A DNA stretch of 64,000 nt. Origin: an uncultured Bacilli bacterium (lineage in GTDB: Bacteria; Bacillota_I; Bacilli_A; RF39; UBA660). The position numbers were made by a program, and so were the translations under genes. This document shows positions 10,701 through 19,270 of this stretch, piece by piece. Below the pieces are notes generated by a model. It made no database searches. It saw only the letters and a program-made list of their open reading frames with translations, and had not been told where the DNA came from. Every line of letters starts with the position of its first letter. The stretch's first letter is position 1. The DNA lies in contig CANRAH010000009.1 in the NCBI GenBank assembly GCA_947628565.1, positions 1 to 64,000 of the forward strand, given 5' to 3'.

Positions 10701-11335
10701 TCATTTGTTACAGAAAGAACATAAGCAAAATAATAACCAGTTAACTTTTTACCTTGAAATACATCATTACCAACTTTTGTATTTTTTAGTATATGACCTG
10801 TCAACTTATTTCCGTCTAATGATAAACCTTCATATGCAGTATCTACTTCAAAGCCCATACTTTTTAACGCTTCTTTATATTCATTTTTAAAATTAGATGG
10901 ATTTACATCAACTTTAATATTAGTATCCTCTTTTACAATTTCATAATCTATATATTTAACATTAATCTTTTCATCTAAACTAGTTTTTCCAACTAAATTT
11001 GAAGAAGTAACCCACTTACCTTCATCACTATCAGCGAAAGATTTTTTAATGCCTATAATTGACATTTCATTAAAAATAGCATCTGAATCTATCTTACCAT
11101 TTATATCCTCAACTTGTATACTTCTTGAAGATAGCATTATATCTTGAAGAGATAAACTATGACGTGATGTATATACGTATTCACCGATTATATAAGCAGA
11201 GCTAACTTTATTATCATATTTACTATCTATTTTTGCACCTAATTCATCTAAAGTCATTTCCTTTGCCTTAGCAAATGATGGAATAACAAATAGAACTAAT
11301 GTGAAAATTATTAATATTATTGTTTTCTTTTTCAT
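7730..11335 (-). CDS. Large secreted repeat protein, 1201 residues
   Basis: I do not recognise a named family. The protein starts with a clear signal peptide (MKKKTIILIIFTLVLFVIPSFAKAKE). The rest is built of at least five related modules of roughly 140-170 residues. Each has a 'GYYFAFVLSV/GFYFAFNIS' strand, then a 'VTVDLDGxxNKYxxxxxxIDYSxLTL' block; examples are 'ITVDLDGDENKYGETSLSID', 'ITIDLDGAKGSLYNPGTITV' and 'VTVDLDGSKDEYNPVTYYVD'. Several modules contain Cys pairs that could form disulfides. There is no LPxTG-like tail or C-terminal anchor, so it is probably secreted or held non-covalently. It lies 16 bases after an Ig-like surface protein, in one operon with it. Confidence 0.7.
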   Translation of the reverse strand: MKKKTIILIIFTLVLFVIPSFAKAKEMTLDELGAKIDSKYDNKVSSAYIIGEYVYTSRHSLSLQDIMLSSRSIQVEDINGKIDSDAIFNEMSIIGIKKSFADSDEGKWVTSSNLVGKTSLDEKINVKYIDYEIVKEDTNIKVDVNPSNFKNEYKEALKSMGFEVDTAYEGLSLDGNKLTGHILKNTKVGNDVFQGKKLTGYYFAYVLSVTNDNFNEYKDKVKVTLKTGLDDERIFGISSFDDPSKGEIVVLVSINPKDIAANKVHKITVDLDGDENKYGETSLSIDYSKLTYQADSLALVYANNISEADKESLRNLWGYDTDLIDKYEISQVGNKISLTGEIYEQILKEGTFSANEKTKGYFFVFNVEPQILNDKISVKIPVGSDKYNTFGIDKFSDGKSLNVIFKLDEQCVLEKKTCSFNIIVDYDGNENKYFENVYTIDYSGITLKKIADINLENNLKITESQNKSMLDVLKDSTFKYNLDEKQNSQLKVKFSKSNGIINVDGFIPIVKNVKGFSTEETTDLYLPFVINVGNDVNVNLESNPEYNVEVTLPCTTGDKCINNKKVITRDAFDTNNELVVLKSINYDDDKTFDITIDLDGAKGSLYNPGTITVNYSNLVLQKDSSASLSLETFNEEDTTNFNSWGYNIPLADDYKLSFEDNTYNLKGKILETKISEKAFKKEEQTGFYFAFNISDFKINDTVDKDITVKIAGVKEKDIEYEKLKDGDEAVLFAIDPSTLDDCGSDKCTVKVTVDLDGSKDEYNPVTYYVDYSNVTLVKESKTTVEKPSKNDLETYGYETQNTYNIDVSDESTYKVTGYINKQKINDNVFSNDEQYDYYLGFKFKLKEVTEDMLITVNKASNSSTKYLTYSDLTQSEINNKEINALRLVDMETDDSKVIEITVDLDGCRGSEINECKTHTESSSKFEYEPYKLKIDYTELTTLEDYVLNTYNNTKSVENATWKNEMTLNTKLEGYENITRRIKTIFDQKQHFFLIDTKNGSDNSKIAEYQYNPGDMSTTFIDYSNTFEGTIDEVTKYGDEWKYEAIDGYRSFLDSETLLGRSGIGIAAKFEKAEDVTDLGESDTRKIKITISSSDANNWFNSVNTSIRICAEGQQPNDKGVCPTLGSKFEKEPSTALVKTWKPLNDSNIEATIYIKDNYIVKVEIDLDSTAFEENEDKTVTKYKLISELSKFNETVVTDPRK

Positions 11336-11351
11336 ATTTTCCCCTTCCTAA

Positions 11352-12722
11352 TTAGTTATATGCTCTATAGTATATTTTTGCATTTGATGTTTTCCCATTA
11401 TATTTTATAGTTGCTGTGCTAGTAGTTTCGTTATCTGTCAATTCAGCCATAACTTCATTACCTGGGAATATTCTTGCATCTTTTATTTGTACGTAATCAT
11501 AATCATTAACTACCGTACCATCTTTTACAACAGTCATTTTATAATATGCAGCTTCATTTCCTGTTAATATTTGCTTTACTAAATAAATTTCATAAATAGA
11601 ATTTACTGTTACTTTATAAGTTGCTGTTTTTCCTCCATCATTCGTTTTTACTGTTATAGTGACTGTTCCTTCACTAACACCAGTAACAGTACCATTTTGA
11701 TCCACAGTTGCTATTGAATTATTATCACTTTGCCAAGTGACACCTTTATCAGTAGCATTATCTGGATCAATTGTTGCAGTTAATTTAATACTTGATTTAA
11801 CATTTACTTGAGTTTCACCACTAATACTAACTCCATTAACTGGTATTTTTTCCTCTTTTGGTGGTTGTGGTTTTTCCTCTGGATTAGTTGGTGTTGAAGG
11901 TACATTTGAAGTTTTTGCTTTAACAGTTACTTTATAAGTTGCTGTTTTTCCTCCATCATTCGTTTTTACTGTTATAGTGACTGTTCCTTCACTAATACCT
12001 TTTACATTACCATTTTGATCTACAGTTGCTATTTTAGAATTACTGCTTTCCCAAGATAAATTTGTATCAGTTGCGTTACTTGGAGTTATTGTTGCCATAA
12101 GTTTAATTGCATTACCAACTTTAACTTCTGTAGGCCCAGTTATTTTAACACTTTCTACAGCTACTACAGTTTTAGATACAGTTACTTTGCAACTTGCACT
12201 ATATAAATTATCTTTAGTTTTAACATTAACTTGCGCAACACCTTCTTTAAGAGCTTTCAAATTTCCATTTTCATCAACTGTTAGCACACTTTCATTGCTT
12301 GATTGCCATATCAAATCATCTAAAGTAATACCATCAGGTAAAGATTCTATTTCAATTTTAGTAGTATCATTTATTTCCAAAACAATGCTATCACTATTCA
12401 AAACTATACCATTTGATGCTTTAAATCTTGCTTCAATAGTCATATCACTTTTAACAATACTAGAAAAATCATATGGCTCATTCAAATAATACCAATCATC
12501 GAAGACATATCCTTCTCTTTTTGGATCATTTGGTCTTACAACTTTTTCACCTGATTTTACAGTTACTGTGTTAATTACACTATCGTTTATAGAATCAATA
12601 AAAGTAATTTTATAACCCTTTTTACTACAACTATTAATTGTTAAAAAGGCTATTAAAATTACTATTATTGCCATAATTATACATATAGCAATACTAGCTT
12701 TTTTTAATTTTCTTTCTTTCAT
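11352..12722 (-). CDS. Membrane-anchored BIG2/Ig-like surface protein
   Basis: The 456-residue product has a signal anchor at about residues 9-31. A short InlB B-repeat/Flg_new-like domain follows (near 37-105, 'YKITFIDSINDSVINTVTVK' and 'PKREGYVFDDWYYLNEPYDF'). Then come three bacterial Ig-like group 2 domains (about 107-185, 190-268 and 293-377), recognised by 'ATIxPxNATD', 'VTWQSDNNSIATVDQNG' and 'GVSEGTVTITVKT'. A final roughly 75-residue beta-rich domain ends the protein. A Pro/Glu/Lys linker separates Ig domains 2 and 3. Such proteins act in adhesion or surface architecture; the target is unknown. A Cys at residue 32 is near a lipobox position but the match is poor. It has a near-perfect promoter and heads a three-gene operon. 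Confidence 0.8.
   Translation of the reverse strand: MKERKLKKASIAICIIMAIIVILIAFLTINSCSKKGYKITFIDSINDSVINTVTVKSGEKVVRPNDPKREGYVFDDWYYLNEPYDFSSIVKSDMTIEARFKASNGIVLNSDSIVLEINDTTKIEIESLPDGITLDDLIWQSSNESVLTVDENGNLKALKEGVAQVNVKTKDNLYSASCKVTVSKTVVAVESVKITGPTEVKVGNAIKLMATITPSNATDTNLSWESSNSKIATVDQNGNVKGISEGTVTITVKTNDGGKTATYKVTVKAKTSNVPSTPTNPEEKPQPPKEEKIPVNGVSISGETQVNVKSSIKLTATIDPDNATDKGVTWQSDNNSIATVDQNGTVTGVSEGTVTITVKTNDGGKTATYKVTVNSIYEIYLVKQILTGNEAAYYKMTVVKDGTVVNDYDYVQIKDARIFPGNEVMAELTDNETTSTATIKYNGKTSNAKIYYRAYN
11608..11677. repeat. 70-bp perfect direct repeat, copy 1
   Basis: This segment is identical, base for base, to 11926-11995. Both encode the same end of a BIG2 domain (VTITVKTNDGGKTATYKVTV), showing a recent duplication or gene conversion within the Ig-like gene. 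Confidence 0.9.
11926..11995. repeat. 70-bp perfect direct repeat, copy 2
   Basis: Second copy of the repeat at 11608-11677, spaced 318 bases start to start. Recombination between the copies would delete or add exactly 106 codons. Confidence 0.9.
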
Positions 12723-12780
12723 AACATCATCTCCTACTACAATTTATGCTATTATATGTACTGTTATATTTTACATATTA

Positions 12781-12809
12781 ATTATATAACACTTTATTTG
12801 TAGTGTCAA
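12781..12809 (-). promoter_or_regulatory. Consensus sigma-A promoter for the surface operon
   Basis: On the minus strand TTGACA (12804-12809) and TATAAT (12781-12786) are separated by exactly 17 bases. This is a perfect consensus promoter about 60 bases upstream of the Ig-like protein start codon. Confidence 0.85.
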
Positions 12810-12822
12810 TTGATAATATTAA

Positions 12823-12850
12823 AAAAAAGGTATTTTACAGTACCTTTTTT
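12823..12850 (-). terminator. Terminator after secDF
   Basis: Ten-base arms AAAAAAGGTA and TACCTTTTTT enclose an eight-base loop and overlap the secDF stop codon. A T-run follows on the minus strand. Confidence 0.75.
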
Positions 12851-15197
12851 AACAATTTATTCCCTTTACTTGCAATTCTTCTTTTTCCTTTTTATTATCA
12901 TCATACCAATGCTTATTTGGATTTTTACCAATGTTTCTTTTTTCAATTATCATCCATACAGCACCTGATATAAATAAACTTGAAAAAGTACCACAAATAA
13001 GTCCCATTAATAAAGCTATATTAAAGTTTAATATTTCGTATGAACCTAATAATATTAAACTTACAACTGGTAAAAGTGTAGTTAAAGCTGTTATAATACA
13101 TCTTTTAAAAGTCTGTCTCAAGCTTGTATTAACTATATCTTTTAATTCATCATACTTTTTAATTCTATCCTTGTAAAGTTTTGATTTATTTTCTCTTATT
13201 CTATCGAAAACAACAATAGTATTATTTATAGAATATCCTATAATTGATAATATTGCAGCTATAAACATACTGTTTACTTCAAGATGTAATAAACTAAATA
13301 ATATTACTACAATTAAACTATCATGTATAAGAGCTATAATCGCACTTACACCATAACTAAATTTAAATCTTATAGTTATATATATAACCATACCTATACA
13401 AGCATATATTAATGCTTTTATCGCATTAGCTGTTATATCTTTTTTTACTTGATTTGATATTGATCCAACACTAGTTGTTGCCATATATTTTTTATTAAAA
13501 TACTCTTCAACCTTATTTGTCTCATCATTATCAAGAACATTATCTATCGTAACGTAAAATCTATTATTATCTATTTTATCGATATTTTCTACTTTATATT
13601 TTAATTCATCTAAATCATTTTTTATATCATCATAATTAAGACTATTAGATGAATTAATTTCTATTGTAGATCCTCCTTTAAAATCGATACCTAAATTTAA
13701 TCCTTCAGAATATATGTACATTAAACCAAGTGCAACTATTATAATTACAGCTGTAAAAATAATATTTTTGTGTTTTATAAAATTAAATTTCATCTCTTTT
13801 TTTGGCTCTTTATATCTTATAAATAACATTTTATGATTTTCAAATTTTTCTGTATTTACAAATAAACTTAATATGTATCTATTTAAATAAACCATAATAA
13901 TAAATGTTACTATAATACTTATAATAAGCATCGTTGCAAATCCTTTTACACTACTTTCTCCAAATATAAATAAAATTATTGCAGCTATTAGTGTTGTTAA
14001 ATTGGCATCAAGTATAGATATAAAGGATTCTTTACTACCTTCTTTATATGCTGTTTTAAGACTAACTTTTCTATTTAATTCTTCTTTTATTCTTGCAAAA
14101 CTAATTACAGCTGAATCTACTGCCATACCTATACCTATTACAAGTGCTGCAATTCCTTGAAGTGATAATCTTCCACCTATTAAATTAAATATAAGAAGAG
14201 TTAAAAATGTATATGCTAATATACTAACGCTTGCTACAATACCACTAAAATGGTATAAAGCAATCAATACTAAAGCTATTAAAGAAATTCCTACTACTCC
14301 AGCAATAAATGTTTTATTTAAAGAATTTTCTCCAAAAGATGCTGTTACTGTTTTAGATGAAATTTCAGTTAATTTAGTTGGCATACTACCACTATTTATT
14401 AAATCTACTAATGCCTGTGCATCATCCTTTGAAAAATTACCTTCTATTATTACATCGCTTGCAAATCCTTGATTAACAGTTGCAACAGAAAGACAATTTG
14501 AATTTTTTAGATCCCCACAAGCATAAAAAACTTTATTTGAATTATCATCTTCCAAATCATCAACTGTATCATCTAAATTCTCATCACCCATATAATATCC
14601 ATATGACATTTTATTTTGATACATTCCTTGTATAAGTGAAGTGCCATCTACATAATCAAGCCATATAACTATTTCGTTATCTTCCATTTCACTAACTTTT
14701 TTTGTAGCTTCAAAAAATTTCTCATAATCTTTAACACTTAAAGATATATAGTATCCTTTTTCTGCACTATATCCAACGCTTGCCTTACCACTATTTAATA
14801 CAGTACTATCCATAAGTAGATCTCCACTTATAGTTCTAAATGTTAAATTAGCTGTTGTACTTATTGTCTTTCTTGCCTCATCAATATTATCAACTCCAGC
14901 CATTATAACACGTATATTATCACCTTCAATTGTAATTTCAGGTTCACTTATTCCAAGTGCATTTATACGTTTATCTATAATTTTATAAGTACTATTTACC
15001 ATATCGTTAGAAACACTTTTTCCATCGATACTTTTAACCTCGTATAGTACTTCAAACCCACCTTGTAAATCTAATCCAAATTTTAAATTTTTTATTGAAA
15101 AATAAACTCCAAATATAGAAATGATTAATACTATTATTAATATTAAAATTGAAAATCTAAGACTTGTATTATTATTTTTGCTTTTATTTTTTTTCAT
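12849..15197 (-). CDS. secDF: Protein translocase fusion SecDF
   Basis: A 782-residue fusion of SecD and SecF, as in Bacillus. The SecD part starts with a membrane helix and 'GLDLQGGFEVLYEV'. It has the long extracytoplasmic P1 region to about residue 290 and a six-helix RND bundle with 'AALVIGIGMAVDSAVISFARIKEEL'. The SecF part begins near residue 480 with 'GLNLGIDFKGGSTIEI' and has a second bundle containing 'IGYSINNTIVVFDRIREN'. SecDF uses the proton gradient to pull proteins out through SecYEG. An insertion rich in Asp/Glu/Asn (near residues 200-222) lies in the first extracellular domain. The start overlaps comN by 14 bases. Confidence 0.95.
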   Translation of the reverse strand: MKKNKSKNNNTSLRFSILILIIVLIISIFGVYFSIKNLKFGLDLQGGFEVLYEVKSIDGKSVSNDMVNSTYKIIDKRINALGISEPEITIEGDNIRVIMAGVDNIDEARKTISTTANLTFRTISGDLLMDSTVLNSGKASVGYSAEKGYYISLSVKDYEKFFEATKKVSEMEDNEIVIWLDYVDGTSLIQGMYQNKMSYGYYMGDENLDDTVDDLEDDNSNKVFYACGDLKNSNCLSVATVNQGFASDVIIEGNFSKDDAQALVDLINSGSMPTKLTEISSKTVTASFGENSLNKTFIAGVVGISLIALVLIALYHFSGIVASVSILAYTFLTLLIFNLIGGRLSLQGIAALVIGIGMAVDSAVISFARIKEELNRKVSLKTAYKEGSKESFISILDANLTTLIAAIILFIFGESSVKGFATMLIISIIVTFIIMVYLNRYILSLFVNTEKFENHKMLFIRYKEPKKEMKFNFIKHKNIIFTAVIIIVALGLMYIYSEGLNLGIDFKGGSTIEINSSNSLNYDDIKNDLDELKYKVENIDKIDNNRFYVTIDNVLDNDETNKVEEYFNKKYMATTSVGSISNQVKKDITANAIKALIYACIGMVIYITIRFKFSYGVSAIIALIHDSLIVVILFSLLHLEVNSMFIAAILSIIGYSINNTIVVFDRIRENKSKLYKDRIKKYDELKDIVNTSLRQTFKRCIITALTTLLPVVSLILLGSYEILNFNIALLMGLICGTFSSLFISGAVWMIIEKRNIGKNPNKHWYDDNKKEKEELQVKGINC

Positions 15198-15486
15198 TTA
15201 AATCATCCCATTTCATATCATTTAAATTTGCTTTTATAACATTTTTCCTTATTCTTTCTTTTACATAGCCATCTATTACATCACAATCTAAGTTTAATAT
15301 ATCGTCAACCATTTGATATAGTAACAAATTATTTGCTTTAGACCATTTATTTATTTTTAGATAATTCCAAATATCTTCTTTTTTTATATAATCCAAATCA
15401 TTTCTTTTAAGTTCAGTTACTTTTGCATTCAAGGCCGGTGTAAGTCTTTTATAGAGTTGTTTAACATCATTAAATTCTATATCCAT
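15184..15486 (-). CDS. comN: ComN-like post-transcriptional regulator
   Basis: A 100-residue helical protein matching the ComN/YrzD family of small post-transcriptional regulators: 'YKRLTPALNAKVTELKRNDLDYIKKEDIWNYL' and the 'VDDILNLDCDVIDGYVKERI' segment. In Bacillus subtilis, ComN controls comE mRNA and interacts with DivIVA at the poles. It also lies near secDF there, so position supports the call. Here its 3' end overlaps the secDF start by 14 bases, so the pair is coupled. Identification rests on sequence pattern plus synteny. Confidence 0.75.
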   Translation of the reverse strand: MDIEFNDVKQLYKRLTPALNAKVTELKRNDLDYIKKEDIWNYLKINKWSKANNLLLYQMVDDILNLDCDVIDGYVKERIRKNVIKANLNDMKWDDLNEKK

Positions 15487-15569
15487 AATTCCTCCAATTA
15501 AATAAATAAGGCTATATATACATTATATATTAATTTATTGATTTTTTAAAGTTTTTTTTAATATTTTTT

Positions 15570-16322
15570 TTAATTAACTGGATTTGTAATAACAGGTTCA
15601 TTTAAAAAGCCATCATAATAATAATTAGGAACATCACCTTCTATTATTTTCATAACAATAGGTATACTTGCTTCTATTTTTTCACTTGAACTCATCAAAG
15701 GTAGCAAAATTTTTACTTCAACTTCTATTACAATGTTTACTTTTATTAGCGCATTATTAATACCATATGATTCAATATCTGTAGACAATCTGCAAAACAT
15801 ATTACCTATTAAATCTATTTTAACAGGTATTTTAGGAAGTAAATTATTTAAAAATATATTGTTAAATATCATACCAGTAGGTATCTCATATATTATACCA
15901 TTTTTTAATTTATCATTATCATATATTGATAACGTTTCGTTAGAAAGTTTTAATTTTTCTACTTCTCCATGCTTTAAATAATTTAAATTTGCTAAAACAC
16001 GATCGGATGCAGAAACTAATATTTTATTAATCGCCGGTGACATTAAATCTATACTTTTAATATTACCACTACTATCAGTAATCGTACTAAATAATTTATC
16101 AATATCCGTACTATTTGCTATATCATCAATTAAAGTACTACTAATTATATTAGATACTATCTTTTTAGTTTCAATCTCTGAATATCCTATAAATTCAGTT
16201 ACAACATATTTATTTATTTTATTTAAAAAATAAAATACAAAAATAATAATAAATATTAATAATATTGTAATTTTATTTATTAATTTAACCTTTTTTACTT
16301 TTTTTCTTAAACGCATCCTCAT
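15570..16322 (-). CDS. yunB: Sporulation protein YunB
   Basis: A 250-residue protein with one N-terminal membrane helix (about residues 17-36) and a large extracytoplasmic domain. The YunB family pattern is clear: 'IYEIPTGMIFNNIFLNNLLPKIPVKIDLIGNMFC' followed by 'SYGINNALIKVNIVIEVEVKILLPLMSSSEKIEASIPIVMKIIEGDVPNYYYDG'-type segments. In Bacillus, yunB is a mother-cell sigma-E gene needed for efficient sporulation. It is the only clear sporulation-specific intact gene in the window and so matters for interpreting the split spoVD- and spoVE-like genes. It is divergent from the CBS gene; the first and third codons are both ATG and neither has an obvious ribosome binding site. Confidence 0.85.
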   Translation of the reverse strand: MRMRLRKKVKKVKLINKITILLIFIIIFVFYFLNKINKYVVTEFIGYSEIETKKIVSNIISSTLIDDIANSTDIDKLFSTITDSSGNIKSIDLMSPAINKILVSASDRVLANLNYLKHGEVEKLKLSNETLSIYDNDKLKNGIIYEIPTGMIFNNIFLNNLLPKIPVKIDLIGNMFCRLSTDIESYGINNALIKVNIVIEVEVKILLPLMSSSEKIEASIPIVMKIIEGDVPNYYYDGFLNEPVITNPVN

Positions 16323-16377
16323 AATAAATAATATGTATTATAAATATTTTTTAGAAAATAATAATACTGGTGATAAA

Positions 16378-16824
16378 ATGATTAAAGATATTATGAGTAG
16401 TAAAATTATAAGCTCAGATACAAATGCAACATTTATAGAAATATCAAATCTCATGAAATCAAACAACATTGGATTTATTCCAATAAAAGATAAAGATAAC
16501 TTTGTTGGCGTAATTACGGATAGAGATATATGCTTGTCTATTTCTAAAATTAAAAATTTAAATGAAACAATCGAATCATATATGACAAAAAGTATAATTT
16601 CTATAGAAGAAGACAGTAATATTTCAGACGCATTAAAACTTATGAGTAAAAACAAAGTAAAAAGATTACTTGTAAGAAAAAAAGATAGTATTACTGGCGT
16701 ACTATCTTTATCAGACATAATTAATTATTCTGATTGTGATATATTAAATACATTAAAAAGTATTTTTTCTATTCATGATAATTTAAAAACTTTAAATTCC
16801 AATGTTAAAGACTTTAAACTTTAG
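16378..16824 (+). CDS. CBS-domain protein
   Basis: From the ATG at 16378, preceded by a GGTGAT site, the protein has 148 residues. It contains two CBS motifs: 'DIMSSKIISSDTNATFIEIS...GFIPIKDKDNFVGVITDRDI' (about residues 3-57) and 'YMTKSIISIEEDSNISDALK...VKRLLVRKKDSITGVLSLSDI' (about 67-122). Stand-alone CBS pairs bind adenosine nucleotides or related ligands and act as sensors, often as dimers. No effector domain is attached, so the partner is unknown. It stands alone between divergent yunB and a convergent zinc-ribbon gene. Confidence 0.85.
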   Translation: MIKDIMSSKIISSDTNATFIEISNLMKSNNIGFIPIKDKDNFVGVITDRDICLSISKIKNLNETIESYMTKSIISIEEDSNISDALKLMSKNKVKRLLVRKKDSITGVLSLSDIINYSDCDILNTLKSIFSIHDNLKTLNSNVKDFKL

Positions 16825-16837
16825 AAAAAGTCTTTTT
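16807..16837. terminator. Bidirectional terminator, CBS/zinc-ribbon genes
   Basis: Arms AAAGACT and AGTCTTT with a 15-base loop sit at the convergent 3' ends, with a six-T run after the second arm on the plus strand. Confidence 0.55.
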
Positions 16838-16839
16838 TA

Positions 16840-18498
16840 TTAATCATTAGATTCTGTTTTACCAAATTCTTTTGTATCAAATATATAGTAATATTCTATT
16901 TCATTTTCCTTTTCATCTAAAATATCATTATCAATAACATACAAATAAATTCCATATTTATTATTTTTAGTTTTTATTCCAGATAAATTAGTATAAAATT
17001 CATATCTATTAGATGACCAGTCATCTATAAATGTAGCTAATACTTTTCCAGACGAATTTAATAATTCTAACTTTTTATCATCTAAAACCAATATATAATT
17101 ATTATAGATTGCAAAAACATTATTATATTTTTTACTTGAAAATTTTAATTTTAATTTAGAATCATACACATCAAATTTAGTTTTATTTGCAACGATTAAG
17201 CCATCATCTATAATTGAAATCATATTAAATTCATTACCATCAAATAACAATTTACCATTACTATTATATACTTTAAAACTATCAATACTACTTTTATAAG
17301 CAAGAATGTAAACTACTTTACTTTTGCTATCTTCAATTAACGAAGATATGTTTTCTTTAACCGTGAATCCAACTTTACCAGTTTTTAAACTAATAAAATC
17401 ATATTGATTACTATTTTTTGTTATTATGTAACCATATTTATACATTAAAGTTGTGTCTAATGACATAGTTGGTAAAACAATTTCTCCTTTAATATCTTTA
17501 AATGTTTTACCCAATTCTACATTATATAAATTATTATTACTATCTTTATATAAAATTCCATATAATTTATTTGAATATGAAATCATATGTGATACATATT
17601 TTTCATCACTTTCCATATCAAATGGGCCAAATTCTATTTCGTTATTTTCATAATTATATAAATAATATTTATCCTCTTTTATTAGTGCATATTTATCATA
17701 TGCATTTATATATTTGCAATTATCAGTTTTACAAGTAACTGTTCCAACTAAAGTGGAGTTATTACTATCCGTTGTATAATAATATCCACTGTCCGTTGAT
17801 TCTTTATATATATCTATCTTAAGTCCTTCTTTTTCCTCTTCTTTAAGTGTTCCATAAGAATATTTTATTTTTTTATTATCTATTTTGCATTCATTTAAAT
17901 ATATACTACCATCACTATAAATATTATGTACATCACATACAACATCATGCTTATCATACTTTAAAAGAAGATTTAGTTGTTGCCAAGTAATCATATCTTC
18001 ATTTTTACTCATATAATCTTCTATAGTTTTCTCTATATTAGTACCGTAATCATTTAAAATTTTTTCATAATCTATAACTTCATTTATAGTTGGTTCATCT
18101 AACTCTTTTTTATTACGTGCTAAAACTAAAAAGATAATTATTAAAGCTATTACAATTAAAGATATAATTATTGCAAGTATTATAATTAGCTTTTTATTTC
18201 TTTTTTTTGTATTATCTATTAAACTCGATGTGTCATCTTCTACTTCAGTATCTTTCTCTTGTACAACTTCTTCATTCAATGATTCAGAAACATTTTTATT
18301 GATTTCATCTAATTCCTCTTGTAATTCATCTAATTCGACTAATTCTTTAGTTGCTTCCAATTCATTCATTTGACTTTCTATAAGCTCTTCAAGTTCTCTT
18401 ACTTCACTCCTTGATGATGCTCTTTTAAGTTCATTTTTGCATTCTTCACAAAAAACTTCATCATCTAAAATTTCTTTACCACACTTCCTACACCTCAT
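16840..18498 (-). CDS. Zinc-ribbon membrane protein, 552 residues
   Basis: I recognise the parts but not a named function. The N-terminus is a zinc ribbon (MRCRKCGKEILDDEVFCEEC; C3, C6, C17, C20), followed by an acidic, coiled-coil-like stretch to about residue 95. A membrane helix lies near 104-130. The C-terminal 420 residues resemble a beta-propeller-like extracellular domain, with repeated units such as 'LYNYENNEIEFGPFDMES', 'DFISLKTGKVGFTV' and 'KLLFDGNEFNMISIIDDGLIV'. The cytoplasmic ribbon plus extracellular sensor layout suggests envelope monitoring, but that is inference. The start overlaps the upstream RDD gene by 11 bases and has a GGAGGATAT ribosome binding site. Confidence 0.65.
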   Translation of the reverse strand: MRCRKCGKEILDDEVFCEECKNELKRASSRSEVRELEELIESQMNELEATKELVELDELQEELDEINKNVSESLNEEVVQEKDTEVEDDTSSLIDNTKKRNKKLIIILAIIISLIVIALIIIFLVLARNKKELDEPTINEVIDYEKILNDYGTNIEKTIEDYMSKNEDMITWQQLNLLLKYDKHDVVCDVHNIYSDGSIYLNECKIDNKKIKYSYGTLKEEEKEGLKIDIYKESTDSGYYYTTDSNNSTLVGTVTCKTDNCKYINAYDKYALIKEDKYYLYNYENNEIEFGPFDMESDEKYVSHMISYSNKLYGILYKDSNNNLYNVELGKTFKDIKGEIVLPTMSLDTTLMYKYGYIITKNSNQYDFISLKTGKVGFTVKENISSLIEDSKSKVVYILAYKSSIDSFKVYNSNGKLLFDGNEFNMISIIDDGLIVANKTKFDVYDSKLKLKFSSKKYNNVFAIYNNYILVLDDKKLELLNSSGKVLATFIDDWSSNRYEFYTNLSGIKTKNNKYGIYLYVIDNDILDEKENEIEYYYIFDTKEFGKTESND

Positions 18499-19162
18499 TA
18501 ATATCCTCCTTTACTATAGTATTTGATAAATAATCGTGTACTCCCCTTTTATTTTTATCAAATAGTATTGTGAAAACTATTAAAGCTTCAACAACATAAT
18601 TTACAACATAAATAATATTATTATATACAATATAATTATTTTTAGATAATAATAGCAAAAATATTATATTCGATATGCTTATAAGCACACCATTTAATAT
18701 TAAACTTCTAATTAAAAAATTAATAATAGTAAGATCTTTTCCATTGTTAGATACAACTTTTATTTTCATAATTTTTTTGCCTAAAGTTTTACCACCGAAA
18801 TAAAATTGTATTACAACAAAATAAAATAAAATTATAAGTATATTAAGTATCGTTGGAATAATAGAAAGTTTAATTAATTTATAATTATAATCAGTATCTT
18901 TAGTTGAAAAATCTTTATCCAATTTTTCTAATTTTGAATTATAAACATCTTCAGTTATTTTTTCATCGTCAAAATCTTTTTTTAATGTATCTACTTCATC
19001 TACATAATTATCGTATTCTTTTGAATATTTATCAAATGTATCCATATATTTATTATAATCTTTATTTATATACACATTCGTGCTAATAATTGAAGATACC
19101 ATAGATACTAATATTATATCAATTATATAAGCTATTACCCTTCTTAACGTTAGTGGCATCAT
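18488..19162 (-). CDS. RDD family membrane protein
   Basis: A 224-residue protein with an RDD domain. It starts MMPLTLRRVIAYIIDIILVSMVSS (RRxxAYIID, the RDD signature variant) and has 'FGGKTLGKKIMKIKVVSNNGK' in the middle, with four to five hydrophobic segments. A charged coiled-coil-like insertion of about 60 residues lies between the first and second membrane segments. RDD proteins include Na+/H+ antiporters and many of unknown role. It shares 11 bases with the downstream zinc-ribbon membrane protein, so the two probably act together. The ATG follows an AGGTGAT site. Confidence 0.8.
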   Translation of the reverse strand: MMPLTLRRVIAYIIDIILVSMVSSIISTNVYINKDYNKYMDTFDKYSKEYDNYVDEVDTLKKDFDDEKITEDVYNSKLEKLDKDFSTKDTDYNYKLIKLSIIPTILNILIILFYFVVIQFYFGGKTLGKKIMKIKVVSNNGKDLTIINFLIRSLILNGVLISISNIIFLLLLSKNNYIVYNNIIYVVNYVVEALIVFTILFDKNKRGVHDYLSNTIVKEDINEV

Positions 19163-19270
19163 ATCACCTATTTCTATTTATTTTAATTATACCATGTTTC
19201 ATAAAAAAAAGAAATCATTTTAAATTTCTTCAAAATTAATATATGCTTTAAAATTGTTATTATAAATAAA

